Notes: generated by a model from the letters alone, not told the origin. Numbered from the stretch's first letter, positions 1 to 9,297 are shown. The stretch: 45,350 bases of DNA from CAVXTT01 sp963764685 (GCA_963764685.1 CAVXTT010000023.1:1-45350); one strand, 5' to 3'. A program made the numbers and translations.

Positions 1-431
1 ACCCTAAAAACCGTGGGCTATTTGTTTGAAGTTGGGGGTTTAATTTAGAGAATAGAGGAATCTGCTTAATTTCAATCAATAATAAGTGTTTTATCTAAAC
101 TCTAATTTATTTTGGATAGCAGTGATCGAAAGAAATTTTCAGATCGGTACAAAATAAGAATTTAAAAGTGATTTTTGGGAAATTCAAAGGTCATTGAGTG
201 TTTTCGAGTCCTCTAGAAAATGTATCGAAATGACCGTCACTGTAGTTACTCATCTCCCGGCAGGTCACCCTTATAATTGTATTTTCTATTGAATCAAGAG
301 TTATTTTATTAAGCTTACTTATGAGTTATGCACTAATATTATCAATAAATCCCAAACCTGATTTTCAAAATTGTTTGTATGAGGTATTCTCTTTAATTTT
401 GTTAATTATTTCTACATTTATAACCCAGGCA
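1..431. other. Leading non-coding stretch
   Basis: No convincing gene is seen here. A reading frame runs in from position 321, but its first 37 residues are hydrophobic and do not look like the start of an acyl-CoA dehydrogenase, so I treat them as upstream sequence. I see no tRNA-like cloverleaf and no strong terminator. The part from about 230 to 280 is slightly richer in GC but holds no recognisable element. Confidence 0.5.
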
Positions 432-1601
432 ATGACAAAATTTTCAGGTGTGGATTATTTTAATATAGACAGTCTTTTATCCGGCGATGAAAAGATGATC
501 AGGGATACTGTCAGGGAGTTCGTTTCTGATGAAATAATCCCTATTATTGAAAAATTTAACCGTAAGGGAGAATTCCCGGCACAGCTCATACCCCGGATGG
601 CAGAACTTGGATTATTCGGTACCACGCTTCCCGAAAAGTATGATTGTGCTGCTTTGAATAATGTTGCTTACGGACTGATTATGCAGGAGCTGGAAAGGGG
701 AGACAGCGGTATACGCAGTTTTGTGTCTGTGCAAAGTGCCCTCGTCATGTATCCTATCTATGAATTCGGCAGCGAAGAACAAAAAGATTACTGGCTGCCG
801 CTGCTTGCCAAAGGAGAAAAGATAGGATGCTTTGGTCTTACTGAACCGGATTACGGATCCAATCCCGGCGGGATGGTAACCAGGGCAGAAAAAACAAAAG
901 GGGGATACCTGCTGAATGGTGCAAAGATGTGGATTACTAACGGCACCATTGCAGATGTTGCAGTTGTTTGGGCTAAGCTGGAAGGAACCGTAAGAGGCTT
1001 CCTTGTGGAAAAAGAATTTAAAGGTTTTACAGCTCCTGAGATGAGGGGAAAACATTCATTAAGGGCATCCGTAACATCCGAGCTGATATTTGATAATGTG
1101 TTTGTACCGGAGACTCATATCCTTCCCAAAACCACGGGATTAAAAAATCCACTTATGTGTCTTAACCAGGCGCGTTATGGAATCGCCTGGGGAGTAGTGG
1201 GTGCTATGATGGCTTGTTACGATACTGCACTCAATTATGCAAAATCGAGAGTCCAGTTCAGTAAACCGATTGCTGCTTACCAGATGACACAGGAAAAGCT
1301 TGTTTTTGTTTTAACAGAGATTACAAAATCTCAGCTTCTCAATATTCAGCTTGGAAGAATGAAGGATAACGGTACACTTAAGTTTACACACGTCTCCCTT
1401 GCAAAAAGAAATAACTGTGAGAAAGCTCTCGACATTGCAAGAGTAACAAGAGAGATCCTTGGAGCCAATGGTATACTTGATGAATACCCTATAATGCGGC
1501 ATTCGGCTAATCTTGAATCCGTAAAAACCTATGAAGGTACACACGAAATGCATACTCTTATTATCGGTGAAGATATTACAGGATTTGCAGCATTTGATTA
1601 A
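432..1601 (+). CDS. gcdH: Glutaryl-CoA dehydrogenase (acyl-CoA dehydrogenase family)
   Basis: FAD-dependent cytoplasmic enzyme that oxidises and decarboxylates glutaryl-CoA to crotonyl-CoA in lysine/tryptophan breakdown. From the ATG at 432 the protein is 389 residues, the family norm. The N-terminal helical part carries IRSFVSVQSALVM (Arg about residue 95), the segment that in this subfamily holds the arginine binding the substrate carboxylate. GCFGLTEPDYGSNPGGM is the flavin-side motif, and TYEGTHEMH near the C-terminus supplies the catalytic base Glu (about 368). I chose 432 over the open frame from 321 because homology begins at FSGVDYF; the ribosome site there is weak. It lies 14 bases before guaB on the same strand, so co-transcription is likely although the pathways are unrelated. 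Another short-chain acyl-CoA dehydrogenase is possible, but the Arg segment favours glutaryl-CoA. Confidence 0.85.
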   Translation: MTKFSGVDYFNIDSLLSGDEKMIRDTVREFVSDEIIPIIEKFNRKGEFPAQLIPRMAELGLFGTTLPEKYDCAALNNVAYGLIMQELERGDSGIRSFVSVQSALVMYPIYEFGSEEQKDYWLPLLAKGEKIGCFGLTEPDYGSNPGGMVTRAEKTKGGYLLNGAKMWITNGTIADVAVVWAKLEGTVRGFLVEKEFKGFTAPEMRGKHSLRASVTSELIFDNVFVPETHILPKTTGLKNPLMCLNQARYGIAWGVVGAMMACYDTALNYAKSRVQFSKPIAAYQMTQEKLVFVLTEITKSQLLNIQLGRMKDNGTLKFTHVSLAKRNNCEKALDIARVTREILGANGILDEYPIMRHSANLESVKTYEGTHEMHTLIIGEDITGFAAFD

Positions 1602-1615
1602 CCAGAAGGAACTAA

Positions 1616-3081
1616 ATGAAAGAAAAAGAAATTAAAGAAGGATTAACATTTGATGATGTACTGCTGATTCCGGGAAAATCATCAGTCCTCCCGAGGGAAG
1701 TCGATCTGTCAACAAAATTAACCCCCTCAATAGTTTTAAATATTCCTTTAATATCAGCGGCAATGGACACCGTAACCGAATATATGATGGCTGTCTCTAT
1801 GGCACGCGAAGGAGGAATCGGTTTCATTCATAAAAATATGAGCATTGAAGCCCAGTGTAATGAAATAGATATGGTAAAAAGATCGGAAAGCGGAATGATA
1901 CAGCATCCCGTTACGCTTACCGCAGAGAAGACGATAGGGGATGCTCTCGGGTTAATGAAAAAGTACAGCATTTCCGGAATTCCAATAATAGATGATCATC
2001 AGCGTTTGGTGGGAATACTAACAAACAGGGACCTTCGGTTTGAACCTAACGTATCATTAAAGGTCAAACAAATCATGACCAGCCAGAACCTTATCACTGC
2101 ACCTGTAGGGACAACCCTCGAAAAAGCCGAAAAGATACTTCAGCAATATAAGATTGAAAAGCTTCCTGTGGTTGATAAAAATGGAATATCTAAAAGGTCT
2201 GATTACTTTCAAGGATATTCAGAAAAAGAAAAAGCATCCTTTTGCCAGTAAAGATGAACACGGCAGGTTACGTGCGGGCGCAGCAGTAGGTGTAACAAAT
2301 GATACCATTGAAAGAATGGCAGCTCTTTATAAAGCCGGCGCCGATGTTATAGTAATCGATACTGCACACGGACATTCCAGAGGAGTGATCAAGGTAATTA
2401 AAGAAGCAAGAAGAAAATTCAAGTATGAGAATATAATTGCAGGAAATATAGGTACTTATGAAGCTGCGCTCGATTTGCTTGAAACCAAAGTTGATGCAGT
2501 TAAAGTTGGAATAGGTCCCGGTTCAATATGTACAACAAGAATCATAGCCGGGGTTGGAGTTCCGCAGATTACTGCCGTGCAGGAAGTTGCCAGGGCATTA
2601 AAAAATACAGGCATTCCCGTTATAGCGGATGGCGGTATCACGGCATACCGGTGATGTACCAAAAGCCATAGCTGCAGGCGCAGATACAGTAATGATCGGA
2701 GGATTATTTGCCGGTGTGGAGGAATCACCCGGTGAAAAAATTATATATGAAGGAAGAAGTTTTAAATTGTATCGTGGAATGGGTTCTTTATCTGCAATGA
2801 AAGAGGGGAGCAAGGACAGATATTTCCAGGATGTTGAAGATGACATTGCCAAGCTTGTCCCGGAAGGAGTTGAAGGCAGAGTACCTTATAAAGGAATGCT
2901 CTCTGATACGATCTACCAGCTGACTGGCGGTCTAAGAGCTGCAATGGGATATTGCGGCGTTAAAGATATTAATGAATTGAAGAGCAACACTAAATTTATC
3001 AGGATTACTACGGCAGGGCTTAAAGAAAGCCATCCGCACGATGTGGTAATTACTAAAGAAGCTCCTAACTATCACTCTTAA
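1616..3081 (+). CDS. guaB: Inosine-5'-monophosphate dehydrogenase, two frame breaks
   Basis: Oxidises IMP to XMP with NAD, the committed step to GMP. The N-terminal barrel half starts TFDDVLLIPGKSSVLP. A CBS pair (about residues 95-205) is followed by the catalytic loop GIGPGSICTTR with the active-site Cys, then GGLFAGVEESPGE and the C-terminal flap. The frame breaks twice. Around 2184-2190 NGI leads into LKGLITFKDI only if one base is dropped. At about 2640 ADGGI leads into RHTGDVPKAIAAGAD if the extra A is dropped. Removing two bases gives 487 residues, the usual length, so the gene is probably intact in the cell. An AGAAGG ribosome site precedes the ATG. The glycosyltransferase follows after 20 bases. 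Confidence 0.93.
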
Positions 3082-3101
3082 CAAAATAAATATTATACCT
3101 G

Positions 3102-4385
3102 ATGTTTAAGGTTCTTGTTGTAGCTTATTATTACCCGCCGATGGGGTTAAGCGGAGTCCAAAGGACTCTTAAATTTACCAAGTATATGAAAAACTATAAT
3201 TGGGAACCCACAGTCATTACCGTGGGAGATGTGGCTTATTTTGCTCACGATTACTCGCTGCTTAAAGAAGCTGAAGAAGCAGGGATCAGGATCCTGCGCG
3301 TGCCGGCTTCACACCCAAATTCTGCAGTTGCAAAATTAGGTACTGTTTCATTATCAAATGAGCGGGTAAGAAACTTCTTTAGCAAGCTCAGCCAGATAAT
3401 TTATATCACCGATAACAAAACAAGATGGTCAAAGAAAGCAGCAGCGTTTATAGTTGAGCTGCTTAAGAAAGAAAAATTTGATGTAATCTTTATATCCGGA
3501 CCACCGTTCTCATCCTTTTACCAGATTTCCAGATTGAAGAAGATCTTAAAGCTTCCAATAATTCTGGATTACAGGGATATCTGGTACAGAAGCTATTTCA
3601 GCTTTTATGCAACACCTCTTCACAGTTTTCTGAATAAACGACGGGAATATTTCTCACTCAGGGCTGCTGATAAAATATTTGTCATTAACAGAAAATTTAA
3701 AGAACAGCTTCTGAATGATTATAAATTCCTTACCTTTGAGGATATTGTAATTATTCCGCACGGGTATGACCCTGAGGACTTTGATAAGGTGAAGCCGCTT
3801 CCAAAAACAGGCAGCAGGATGATCCTTACGTATTGCGGTATATTTTATGGACATACTACGCCCGAGTATTTTCTTAAGGCTTTCGATTTGTTAAAACAGG
3901 AGAGACCGGATATCGCGTCGAAGATAGAACTGCATTTTGTTGGCTATTTGAATAAGCAAATAATGAAACTTATCAAAAAGCTGCGACTTGAAGAATACAT
4001 ATATGCTCACGGCTACCTGGAGCATCCTGATGCGGTTCAACGTTTAATTTCAAGTGATGTGCTGTGGCTGATGGTTGGGAAATGGAAAAATAACCACTTG
4101 TTAACTCACGGGAAACTCTGGGAATATATGGGGTCACGTAAACCGTTTATAGCCTGTGTTCCGCAGGGAGCTTCACGTATGATTTCTGAATCATATAAAG
4201 CAGCATTTATAACTTCACCGGATAATATTAATGAGATTAAAGATACCCTGATTAAGGTTTATAATCTCTACGCAAAGAAGGAACTTCCGGTACCTGATGA
4301 GGAATATGTAGCCCAGCATCGAAGGGATTATTTAACGGAACAGTTAACTAAGCAGCTGCAGTTCCATCTGAAAGTAATTTCCTGA
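3102..4385 (+). CDS. GT4-type glycosyltransferase
   Basis: Probable cytoplasmic or membrane-associated GT-B glycosyltransferase of family 4 type, 427 residues with the frame intact. The N-terminal Rossmann half begins VLVVAYYYPPMGLSGVQRT, typical of enzymes acting on cell-envelope or exopolysaccharide acceptors. The linker reads VIIPHGYDPEDF, and the C-terminal donor-binding half has ILTYCGIFYGHTTPEYFLKA and GKLWEYMGSRKPFIACV, which carries the conserved Glu of the nucleotide-sugar site. Donor and acceptor cannot be read from sequence. It sits between two purine genes and its TGA overlaps the purD ATG by one base, so the two are likely translationally coupled, although no functional link is obvious. 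Confidence 0.8.
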   Translation: MFKVLVVAYYYPPMGLSGVQRTLKFTKYMKNYNWEPTVITVGDVAYFAHDYSLLKEAEEAGIRILRVPASHPNSAVAKLGTVSLSNERVRNFFSKLSQIIYITDNKTRWSKKAAAFIVELLKKEKFDVIFISGPPFSSFYQISRLKKILKLPIILDYRDIWYRSYFSFYATPLHSFLNKRREYFSLRAADKIFVINRKFKEQLLNDYKFLTFEDIVIIPHGYDPEDFDKVKPLPKTGSRMILTYCGIFYGHTTPEYFLKAFDLLKQERPDIASKIELHFVGYLNKQIMKLIKKLRLEEYIYAHGYLEHPDAVQRLISSDVLWLMVGKWKNNHLLTHGKLWEYMGSRKPFIACVPQGASRMISESYKAAFITSPDNINEIKDTLIKVYNLYAKKELPVPDEEYVAQHRRDYLTEQLTKQLQFHLKVIS

Positions 4386-5672
4386 TGAATGTGCTAATCA
4401 TTGGTTCGGGGGGAGGGAGCACGCTTTAGCCCATAAAATAAAACAATCGCCTGATCTTAATAATTTATTTATTTTACCTGGTAACCCCGGTACGGAAACT
4501 CTCGGGGCAAACGTAAATATAAATCCTTCCGATATTAAAAAAGTAACTCATTTCGCATTAAAAAATAAAATTGAACTTGTTGTAATCGGTCCGGAAAAAC
4601 CACTTGTGGAGGGGATGGCAGATCACCTGAGGAAGAATAATATTGCTGTATTTGGTCCCGGTAAGAATGCTGCCGAGATTGAAGCGCATAAGTCATTTGC
4701 CAAGCAGCTGATGAAAAAGTATTCCGTTCCATCAGCCGCTTACGAGGAATTTGATTCTGACACATTATGATGAGGCAGTGCAGGCATTAAAAAATTTTAA
4801 TTACCCGCTGGTAATAAAAGCTGATGGTCTTGCTGCAGGTAAGGGAGTAATAATCTGCCATAATGAGGATGAAGCTTTAAATACCATCGACGATATTTTC
4901 AAAAAACATATTTTCGGTGAAGCGGGGAGTAAAATTATTATTGAAGAATTTCTTGATGGAGAAGAGGCATCGATCTTTGCAATTACCGACGGGATCAAAT
5001 TTAAATGCCTCCCTGCAGCACAGGACCATAAAAGAATAGGGAATAATGATACCGGAAAAAATACCGGGGGTATGGGGGCATATGCACCTGCTCCTCTCAT
5101 AACATTCTGAGCTATTAAAAAGAATTGAAAGTGAAATTATTATTCCGGTACTTTGCGGTATGGAGTCGGAAGGACGCAGATTTAACGGGTGCCTGTACTG
5201 CGGATTAATGATCACACCTGAGGGTCCTAAAGTAATTGAATTTAACTGCAGGTTCGGAGACCCGGAAACTCAGGCTGTACTGCCGGTTCTTTCGGGGGAT
5301 TTTCTTAAACTTTTATATTCAGCAGCGAAAGGTGACCTGCAGGAAGATGCAGTGTCATATAGCGGCGGTTCATCCGTTTGTGTTATTGCTGCATCTGAAG
5401 GTTATCCTGATATTTATGAGACAGGGTATGAAATTGAGGGACTCGGTAAGCAATTTGACAATGTTGTAATTTTCCATTCGGGTACTAAAAAGGATAATGA
5501 TAAAATAATTACCAGCGGGGGACGGGTGCTTGGAGTGACTTCTGTACTAAGGGAAAACGATATCAGGAAAGCAAAACTAGCTGCATATAGCGCACTTTTG
5601 AAGATTTCATTTAAAAATATCTACTTCAGGACAGATATTGCAGACCGTGCAATAAATGTACAAAATAAGTAA
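4385..5672 (+). CDS. purD: Phosphoribosylamine-glycine ligase, three frame breaks
   Basis: ATP-grasp enzyme joining glycine to phosphoribosylamine in de novo purine synthesis. The start MNVLIIGSGG at 4385 is the family N-terminus, and REHALAHKI follows only after a base is restored in the G-run at 4408-4413. The second break is near 4759, where YEEFDS continues as THYDEAVQAL; the third is near 5105, where APLI continues as SELLKRIESEI. ATP-grasp motifs are clear: VIKADGLAAGKGV, EEFLDGEEAS, NTGGMGAYAP, and EFNCRFGDPETQ. With one base added and two removed the product is 428 residues, the normal size. The downstream half from 5160 is open. Three breaks within 700 bases of an essential gene point to sequence error more than decay. 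Confidence 0.92.
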
Positions 5673-5721
5673 TTCTATTTTTCCTACATTTCTGTTACCT
5701 TTCAAATAAAAATTTACGCAA

Positions 5722-7320
5722 ATGATTCCGCTGGAGGTCCATTCTAATTATTCCCTGATGCAGGGAACAATTCCTGTCGAAGATTTAGTTAGGAAAGCTA
5801 AGGGATATAACCTGACTGCATTGGCTCTTACCGATACTAACGGAATGTATGGTCTCGTTAAATTTGCCAAAGCTGCTATACAGGAAAACATTAAACCACT
5901 ATTAGGTTCATATATTACCGATCCTTCGGATGACCGTATTAATGCTGTTGTGCTTGCCCGGAATAATAACGGCTATAGTGAGCTTTGCAAATTGATCACA
6001 CTCCGGAAACTTAACGATGATTTTTCCCTTATAAAGCTGTTAAACACAAGAAGCGGAAACCTGATTGTAATTTCTTCATCACTCCCACTGCTTCAGAATA
6101 TAGAAAACACTTCGGATCTTTATATTCAGCTTATCTCTGCGCCTGACTTCATTTCGAAATCCAGGTCATTATTTCAGTTAGGCAAAGAGAAAAACATTCC
6201 ATTTGCAGCTTCCTCTCCCGTCTACTTTCTTGAAAAGGATGATTACTTTTTACACAAGGTGGTCACCGCGATAAGACTAAATACAACTGTCGATAACCTG
6301 GATAAGAATGATACAGCGAATGAAGAGTTCTATTTCAAGGATCCTCAGAAGGAAAAACTTTTCTGGAAACGTTTACCGGAGGCAGTTCAGAACACTGAAA
6401 TAATTGCAGGGACTTGTAATGTAGATATGCATCTGGGTATATATAAGTTTCCTGAATTTGAAGTAGCAGGGAATGAAAACAGTGAATCGATGCTTCAGAG
6501 GATTTCTTATGAAGGGTTATACAAAAGATATAAACCTGTTACCCGGCGGGAGATTGACAGACTGGAAATGGAACTGGGAGTGATCAATGATCTGAATTTT
6601 ACTGATTATTTCCTTGTCGTATGGGATATTGTTAATGAAGCTAAAAGAAGGGGGATGATGATAATCGGCAGGGGTTCTGCCGCAAACAGCTTAGTATCAT
6701 ATTGCCTGTTTCTTACCCAGGTGGATCCTCTTGCACATAATTTATATTTTGAAAGGTTTCTAAACCGGGGGAGAAGCAGCCCACCCGATATAGATATCGA
6801 TTTCTCCTGGAAGGAAAGGGATGAGATAGTAAGATATGTGTTTGAGAAATACGGTTATGAAAAGGTTGCATTTATATCAACCACGGTTACATTCAGGGCA
6901 AGATCAGCATTCAGAGAAACAGCAAAAGTATTCGGCTTTTCAGATTCCGAGATATCTAAATTCAGCAAATTAATTCCCTGGACAAATGCTCAGAACCTTC
7001 CGAACGTACCTGAATTATTTCCTGAAGCCCGGTCACTAAACTTTAAAACAGAGCCCTGGAAGACTATAGCAAACACAGCTGCAAGGCTCGCTAATTTCCC
7101 CCGTCATTTAAGCATCCACCCCAGCGGGATTCTTATTACACCGGAGCCTATAGTAAATTACACGGCTCTGGAATATGCAAAGAACAAAGGACTCGGTTTA
7201 ATCATAACCCAGCCGGATATGTATTCGATTGAAGATCTTGGTCTTATCAAAATTGACCTACTCAGCCAGCGTTCACTTGGAGTCCTTAGGGACACAATGG
7301 ACCGCCTCGCAGAACAATAA
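5722..7320 (+). CDS. DNA polymerase III alpha-like protein, PHP plus palm only (truncated)
   Basis: The 532 residues match the N-terminal half of bacterial C-family polymerases, closest by eye to the error-prone DnaE2/ImuC type. The PHP domain starts IPLEVHSNYSLMQGT with LALTDTNGMYG at 34-44, where a usual metal-binding His is replaced. The palm contains IGRGSAANSLVSY (315-327), PPDIDIDF with the Asp pair (354-361), HLSIHPSGI (462-470) and GLIKIDLL with the third catalytic Asp (507-514). The protein ends 18 residues later, where such enzymes continue for another 450-600 residues with fingers, helix-hairpin-helix and OB domains. I found no continuation in any frame downstream, so unlike other genes here this is a real truncation. 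It starts 49 bases after purD without a clear ribosome site. It could be a decayed gene or a repurposed fragment. Confidence 0.75.
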   Translation: MIPLEVHSNYSLMQGTIPVEDLVRKAKGYNLTALALTDTNGMYGLVKFAKAAIQENIKPLLGSYITDPSDDRINAVVLARNNNGYSELCKLITLRKLNDDFSLIKLLNTRSGNLIVISSSLPLLQNIENTSDLYIQLISAPDFISKSRSLFQLGKEKNIPFAASSPVYFLEKDDYFLHKVVTAIRLNTTVDNLDKNDTANEEFYFKDPQKEKLFWKRLPEAVQNTEIIAGTCNVDMHLGIYKFPEFEVAGNENSESMLQRISYEGLYKRYKPVTRREIDRLEMELGVINDLNFTDYFLVVWDIVNEAKRRGMMIIGRGSAANSLVSYCLFLTQVDPLAHNLYFERFLNRGRSSPPDIDIDFSWKERDEIVRYVFEKYGYEKVAFISTTVTFRARSAFRETAKVFGFSDSEISKFSKLIPWTNAQNLPNVPELFPEARSLNFKTEPWKTIANTAARLANFPRHLSIHPSGILITPEPIVNYTALEYAKNKGLGLIITQPDMYSIEDLGLIKIDLLSQRSLGVLRDTMDRLAEQ

Positions 7321-7638
7321 TTAGTAAAAACCCCTAAATATTAATTTTTTAGAAGCTTTTGCCCTATCAAATACCAACAGCAGGGTACTAAAAGCGTAAC
7401 AGAAGCATCTCTGAAGCGTCTCCGGAACGCAAAAAGACGCTCCAGACACGCTCCAGATGATAAATTTTAGATAAGTGGTTTTTAAATGGTGCTTAAAATC
7501 GTTAAAAAAGGGTCCTGGTGCGATGGGGAGAGTTGAATCTGATCGCCGGAGAATGTTACTTCGTTTTCTACCAATAGCTGTTTAAATCCGGGTTTCTTTT
7601 CACTCAACAATTATGGGTCTCACTCCCATAAAGTATAT
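7321..7638. other. Non-coding stretch with short degenerate repeats
   Basis: No gene is seen. Bases 7401-7456 hold a run of related short GC-richer words (AAGCATCTCT, AAGCGTCTCC, GACGCTCC, CACGCTCC). AGCGTCT at 7415-7421 can pair with AGACGCT at 7435-7441 over a 13-base loop. It lies directly after the truncated polymerase gene and could be a terminator-like or repeat-derived element, but there is no T-run. Confidence 0.4.
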
Positions 7639-7827
7639 TTAACCCAATCGTTCAACGGTCTTTAAAATTATTGTCCTGAAGAGTTCCTGCAGCAGCTTTT
7701 CGGCCTCTTCGGTAATGTTGTGAATAGAGGGGCATGTTCTGTTGTTAAATTCCGACGGCGTGAATTTTTCAGGTGCGAGGTTAAATGAAGCAAAGGGAAG
7801 AGCGGGTGTTTTAACGAGAAGATTTAA
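7639..7827 (-). pseudogene. Possible C-terminal gene remnant, family unknown
   Basis: On the minus strand an open frame ends with TAA at 7639 and reads back to about 7827, giving roughly 63 residues without a start codon of its own. Its last part, EEAEKLLQELFRTIILKTVERLG, is helical and protein-like, and the GC content is higher than in the surrounding spacer. It overlaps the last bases of the membrane-protein gene above it. I do not recognise the family; it may be the tail of a lost gene or a chance frame. Confidence 0.25.
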
Positions 7828-8330
7828 TTGAAAAATAACTCTTGTCTCATTCTTTCATCCCTTTCTTTCTTTTGCTGCAACAATTCATTATGTGAATGAT
7901 ATTCACTCAGCCATCGGTCTACTTCATACTTGATCAGGTAACAATAGAAATAAAATGAAGCAAGCGGAATCAGAATAATTGCATCGTGAAATAAAGCATC
8001 AAGAAATAAAAAGTGCACAAATAAGATTGGAATTATTATCATTACAAAGAAAGTAATTATCCAGCCAAATTTCCTTTCTTTAATTAAAACATAAAAGATG
8101 TATGGAGTAAAAAGTATTGCAGCACCAACTATTATCCATAAGAATAACTTAATTATAATAATAGGATCGTTAGTTACTAAAGTGATAAGAACATAAAGCG
8201 GGTATCTAATTAAGATGTATAAAAAGTAAGTAGAGGTTGAAATATGACTTTGATAAAATAATACATCCCTGAATCTTTGAACTGCATCAACATCTTTAAT
8301 CAATCTTCGATTATTTACAATACTCTCCAT
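7824..8330 (-). CDS. Small membrane protein, paralogue of the next gene
   Basis: Unrecognised 168-residue integral membrane protein. It has a polar N-terminus, about four hydrophobic segments (about 40-55, 60-85, 90-110, 115-135) and a charged tail (QQKKERDERMRQE). Its middle and end match the neighbour upstream: TPYIFYVLIKERKFGWI against SPYFLYILFIERKIQWI, and YEVDRWLSEY against AEVERWLSRY. This shows an old tandem duplication. The two genes are 8 bases apart and probably co-transcribed. No catalytic motif is visible, so I assign no function. The region is more AT-rich than the flanking housekeeping genes. Confidence 0.65.
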   Translation of the reverse strand: MESIVNNRRLIKDVDAVQRFRDVLFYQSHISTSTYFLYILIRYPLYVLITLVTNDPIIIIKLFLWIIVGAAILFTPYIFYVLIKERKFGWIITFFVMIIIPILFVHFLFLDALFHDAIILIPLASFYFYCYLIKYEVDRWLSEYHSHNELLQQKKERDERMRQELFFN

Positions 8331-8338
8331 TCATTTAT

Positions 8339-8833
8339 TTAAAATGGTCCTCTTATTTCAATTTCTCTTTTATTTCTTTCTACTTCTAAACGTGCCTGAA
8401 TCCTGTCATAACGGCTCAGCCATCTTTCTACTTCAGCTTTTAGTAAAAGACAGTAAATTCCATAAAACAAAACCGGAAAAAATGCACCCATCATATAAAA
8501 AATAAACTGATTAAATATCATATATGCTAAGATGAAGGGTATCACTACAAAAATTAAAAATGACAAAATCCATTGTATCTTCCTTTCTATAAAAAGTATA
8601 TAAAGAAAGTACGGTGAAAAAACAATTGCTGAAATAGTAATTCCTATTAATAAAAAGCTGCGATAGGGCTCAAGTATACCACTCTCAAATATTTGAGAGT
8701 TCATACTTATTAAGCATAAAAAAAAAGTAATAATTAAAATTGGGGCTAATATTTTGCAATATACCCGGAAGATATTATGAAAGTGCTTAACTGCGTGGAT
8801 ATTTGAAATAGGTTTTATCTCTTCTATAATCAT
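8339..8833 (-). CDS. Small membrane protein, paralogue of the previous gene
   Basis: Unrecognised 164-residue membrane protein and first gene of the pair. Hydrophobic segments lie at about 30-45, 62-82, 88-110 and 112-132, and a charged C-terminal tail follows the shared EVERWLSRYDRIQARLE segment. The shared ERK(F/I)xW and EV(D/E)RWLS signatures, with the same order of membrane segments, show that it shares ancestry with the downstream protein. The upstream 460 bases hold repeats rather than a gene. Function unknown; an envelope or regulatory role would be a guess. Confidence 0.65.
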   Translation of the reverse strand: MIIEEIKPISNIHAVKHFHNIFRVYCKILAPILIITFFLCLISMNSQIFESGILEPYRSFLLIGITISAIVFSPYFLYILFIERKIQWILSFLIFVVIPFILAYMIFNQFIFYMMGAFFPVLFYGIYCLLLKAEVERWLSRYDRIQARLEVERNKREIEIRGPF

Positions 8834-9297
8834 AAATAATTATATTCCAATCACAAATCTTCAAAAGACAATTAGTATTAATATAAATTTACCTAAATCT
8901 TATGGGATATAAATCTATTTAGTATTTTCATAAGATATTAAAAGATTTCTGTATAATAAAAATTATGCACGAAAATTGTCATATTTTTTCAAACAATTTT
9001 CTTAAGCATTTGTTTTTTCCTGTCCCTCTCCTGGAAAGGAGAAGCTAGGTGAGGTTCAGGAGGAAAGCGGGAGTCTCTGATTAAATTTTAAATTAACTTG
9101 TTTTATAAACTTCATGAAAAATTTTATTCATAATTAGCCCCCGCGGGGCGAAATATTGATAGATAATATTTGAAAAATTTAATTTACAGCCCCGTGAGGG
9201 CGGCATCCTGTTGGCTGGGAGATAAGTTGTTTCCTTCAGTACTTGATTTTCTGTAATCCTTTTTCCTAAGTTTAATATACATTTTGGGAGGTTTAAT
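8834..9297. other. Repeat-bearing intergenic region
   Basis: No gene is visible. Near 9024-9044 the sequence CCCTCTCCTGGAAAGGAGAAG forms a short hairpin (TCTCCT at 9027-9032 with AGGAGA at 9037-9042). At 9136-9215 two related GC-rich palindromic units stand in AT-rich DNA and are listed separately. Just before 9298 there is a strong GGGAGG ribosome-binding sequence. Confidence 0.5.
9136..9215. repeat. Pair of AGCCCC-GNG-GGGGC(G) palindromic units
   Basis: Unit 1 at 9136-9150 (AGCCCCCGCGGGGCG) is followed by AAATATTGATAGATAA. Unit 2 at 9188-9202 (AGCCCCGTGAGGGCGG) is followed by CATCCTGTTGGCTGGGAGATAA. Both are in the same orientation, about 52 bases apart, with a palindromic GC core and a related A/T-rich tail containing TTG. 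A weaker core, CAGCCCTGTAGGG, occurs at 40708-40720. This resembles dispersed intergenic repeats, but I cannot see copy number beyond this window. Confidence 0.5.

Noticed and set aside
321..431. N-terminal extension of the glutaryl-CoA dehydrogenase
   Set aside because: The 37 extra residues have no counterpart in the family and the composition is that of AT-rich spacer.
1616..3081. guaB and the other broken genes as true pseudogenes
   Set aside because: Too many essential genes are hit at once, and each regains normal length and motifs by one-base changes with no missense decay, so I keep them as CDSs.
7321..7500. Frameshifted continuation of the polymerase gene
   Set aside because: I read all three forward frames after 7320; none gives fingers-domain motifs, and stops are frequent.
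9136..9215. CRISPR array
   Set aside because: Only two units, the cores differ, and no cas gene is present.
8834..9297. tRNA or small structured RNA gene
   Set aside because: The hairpins are short and no cloverleaf or known RNA motif can be drawn.
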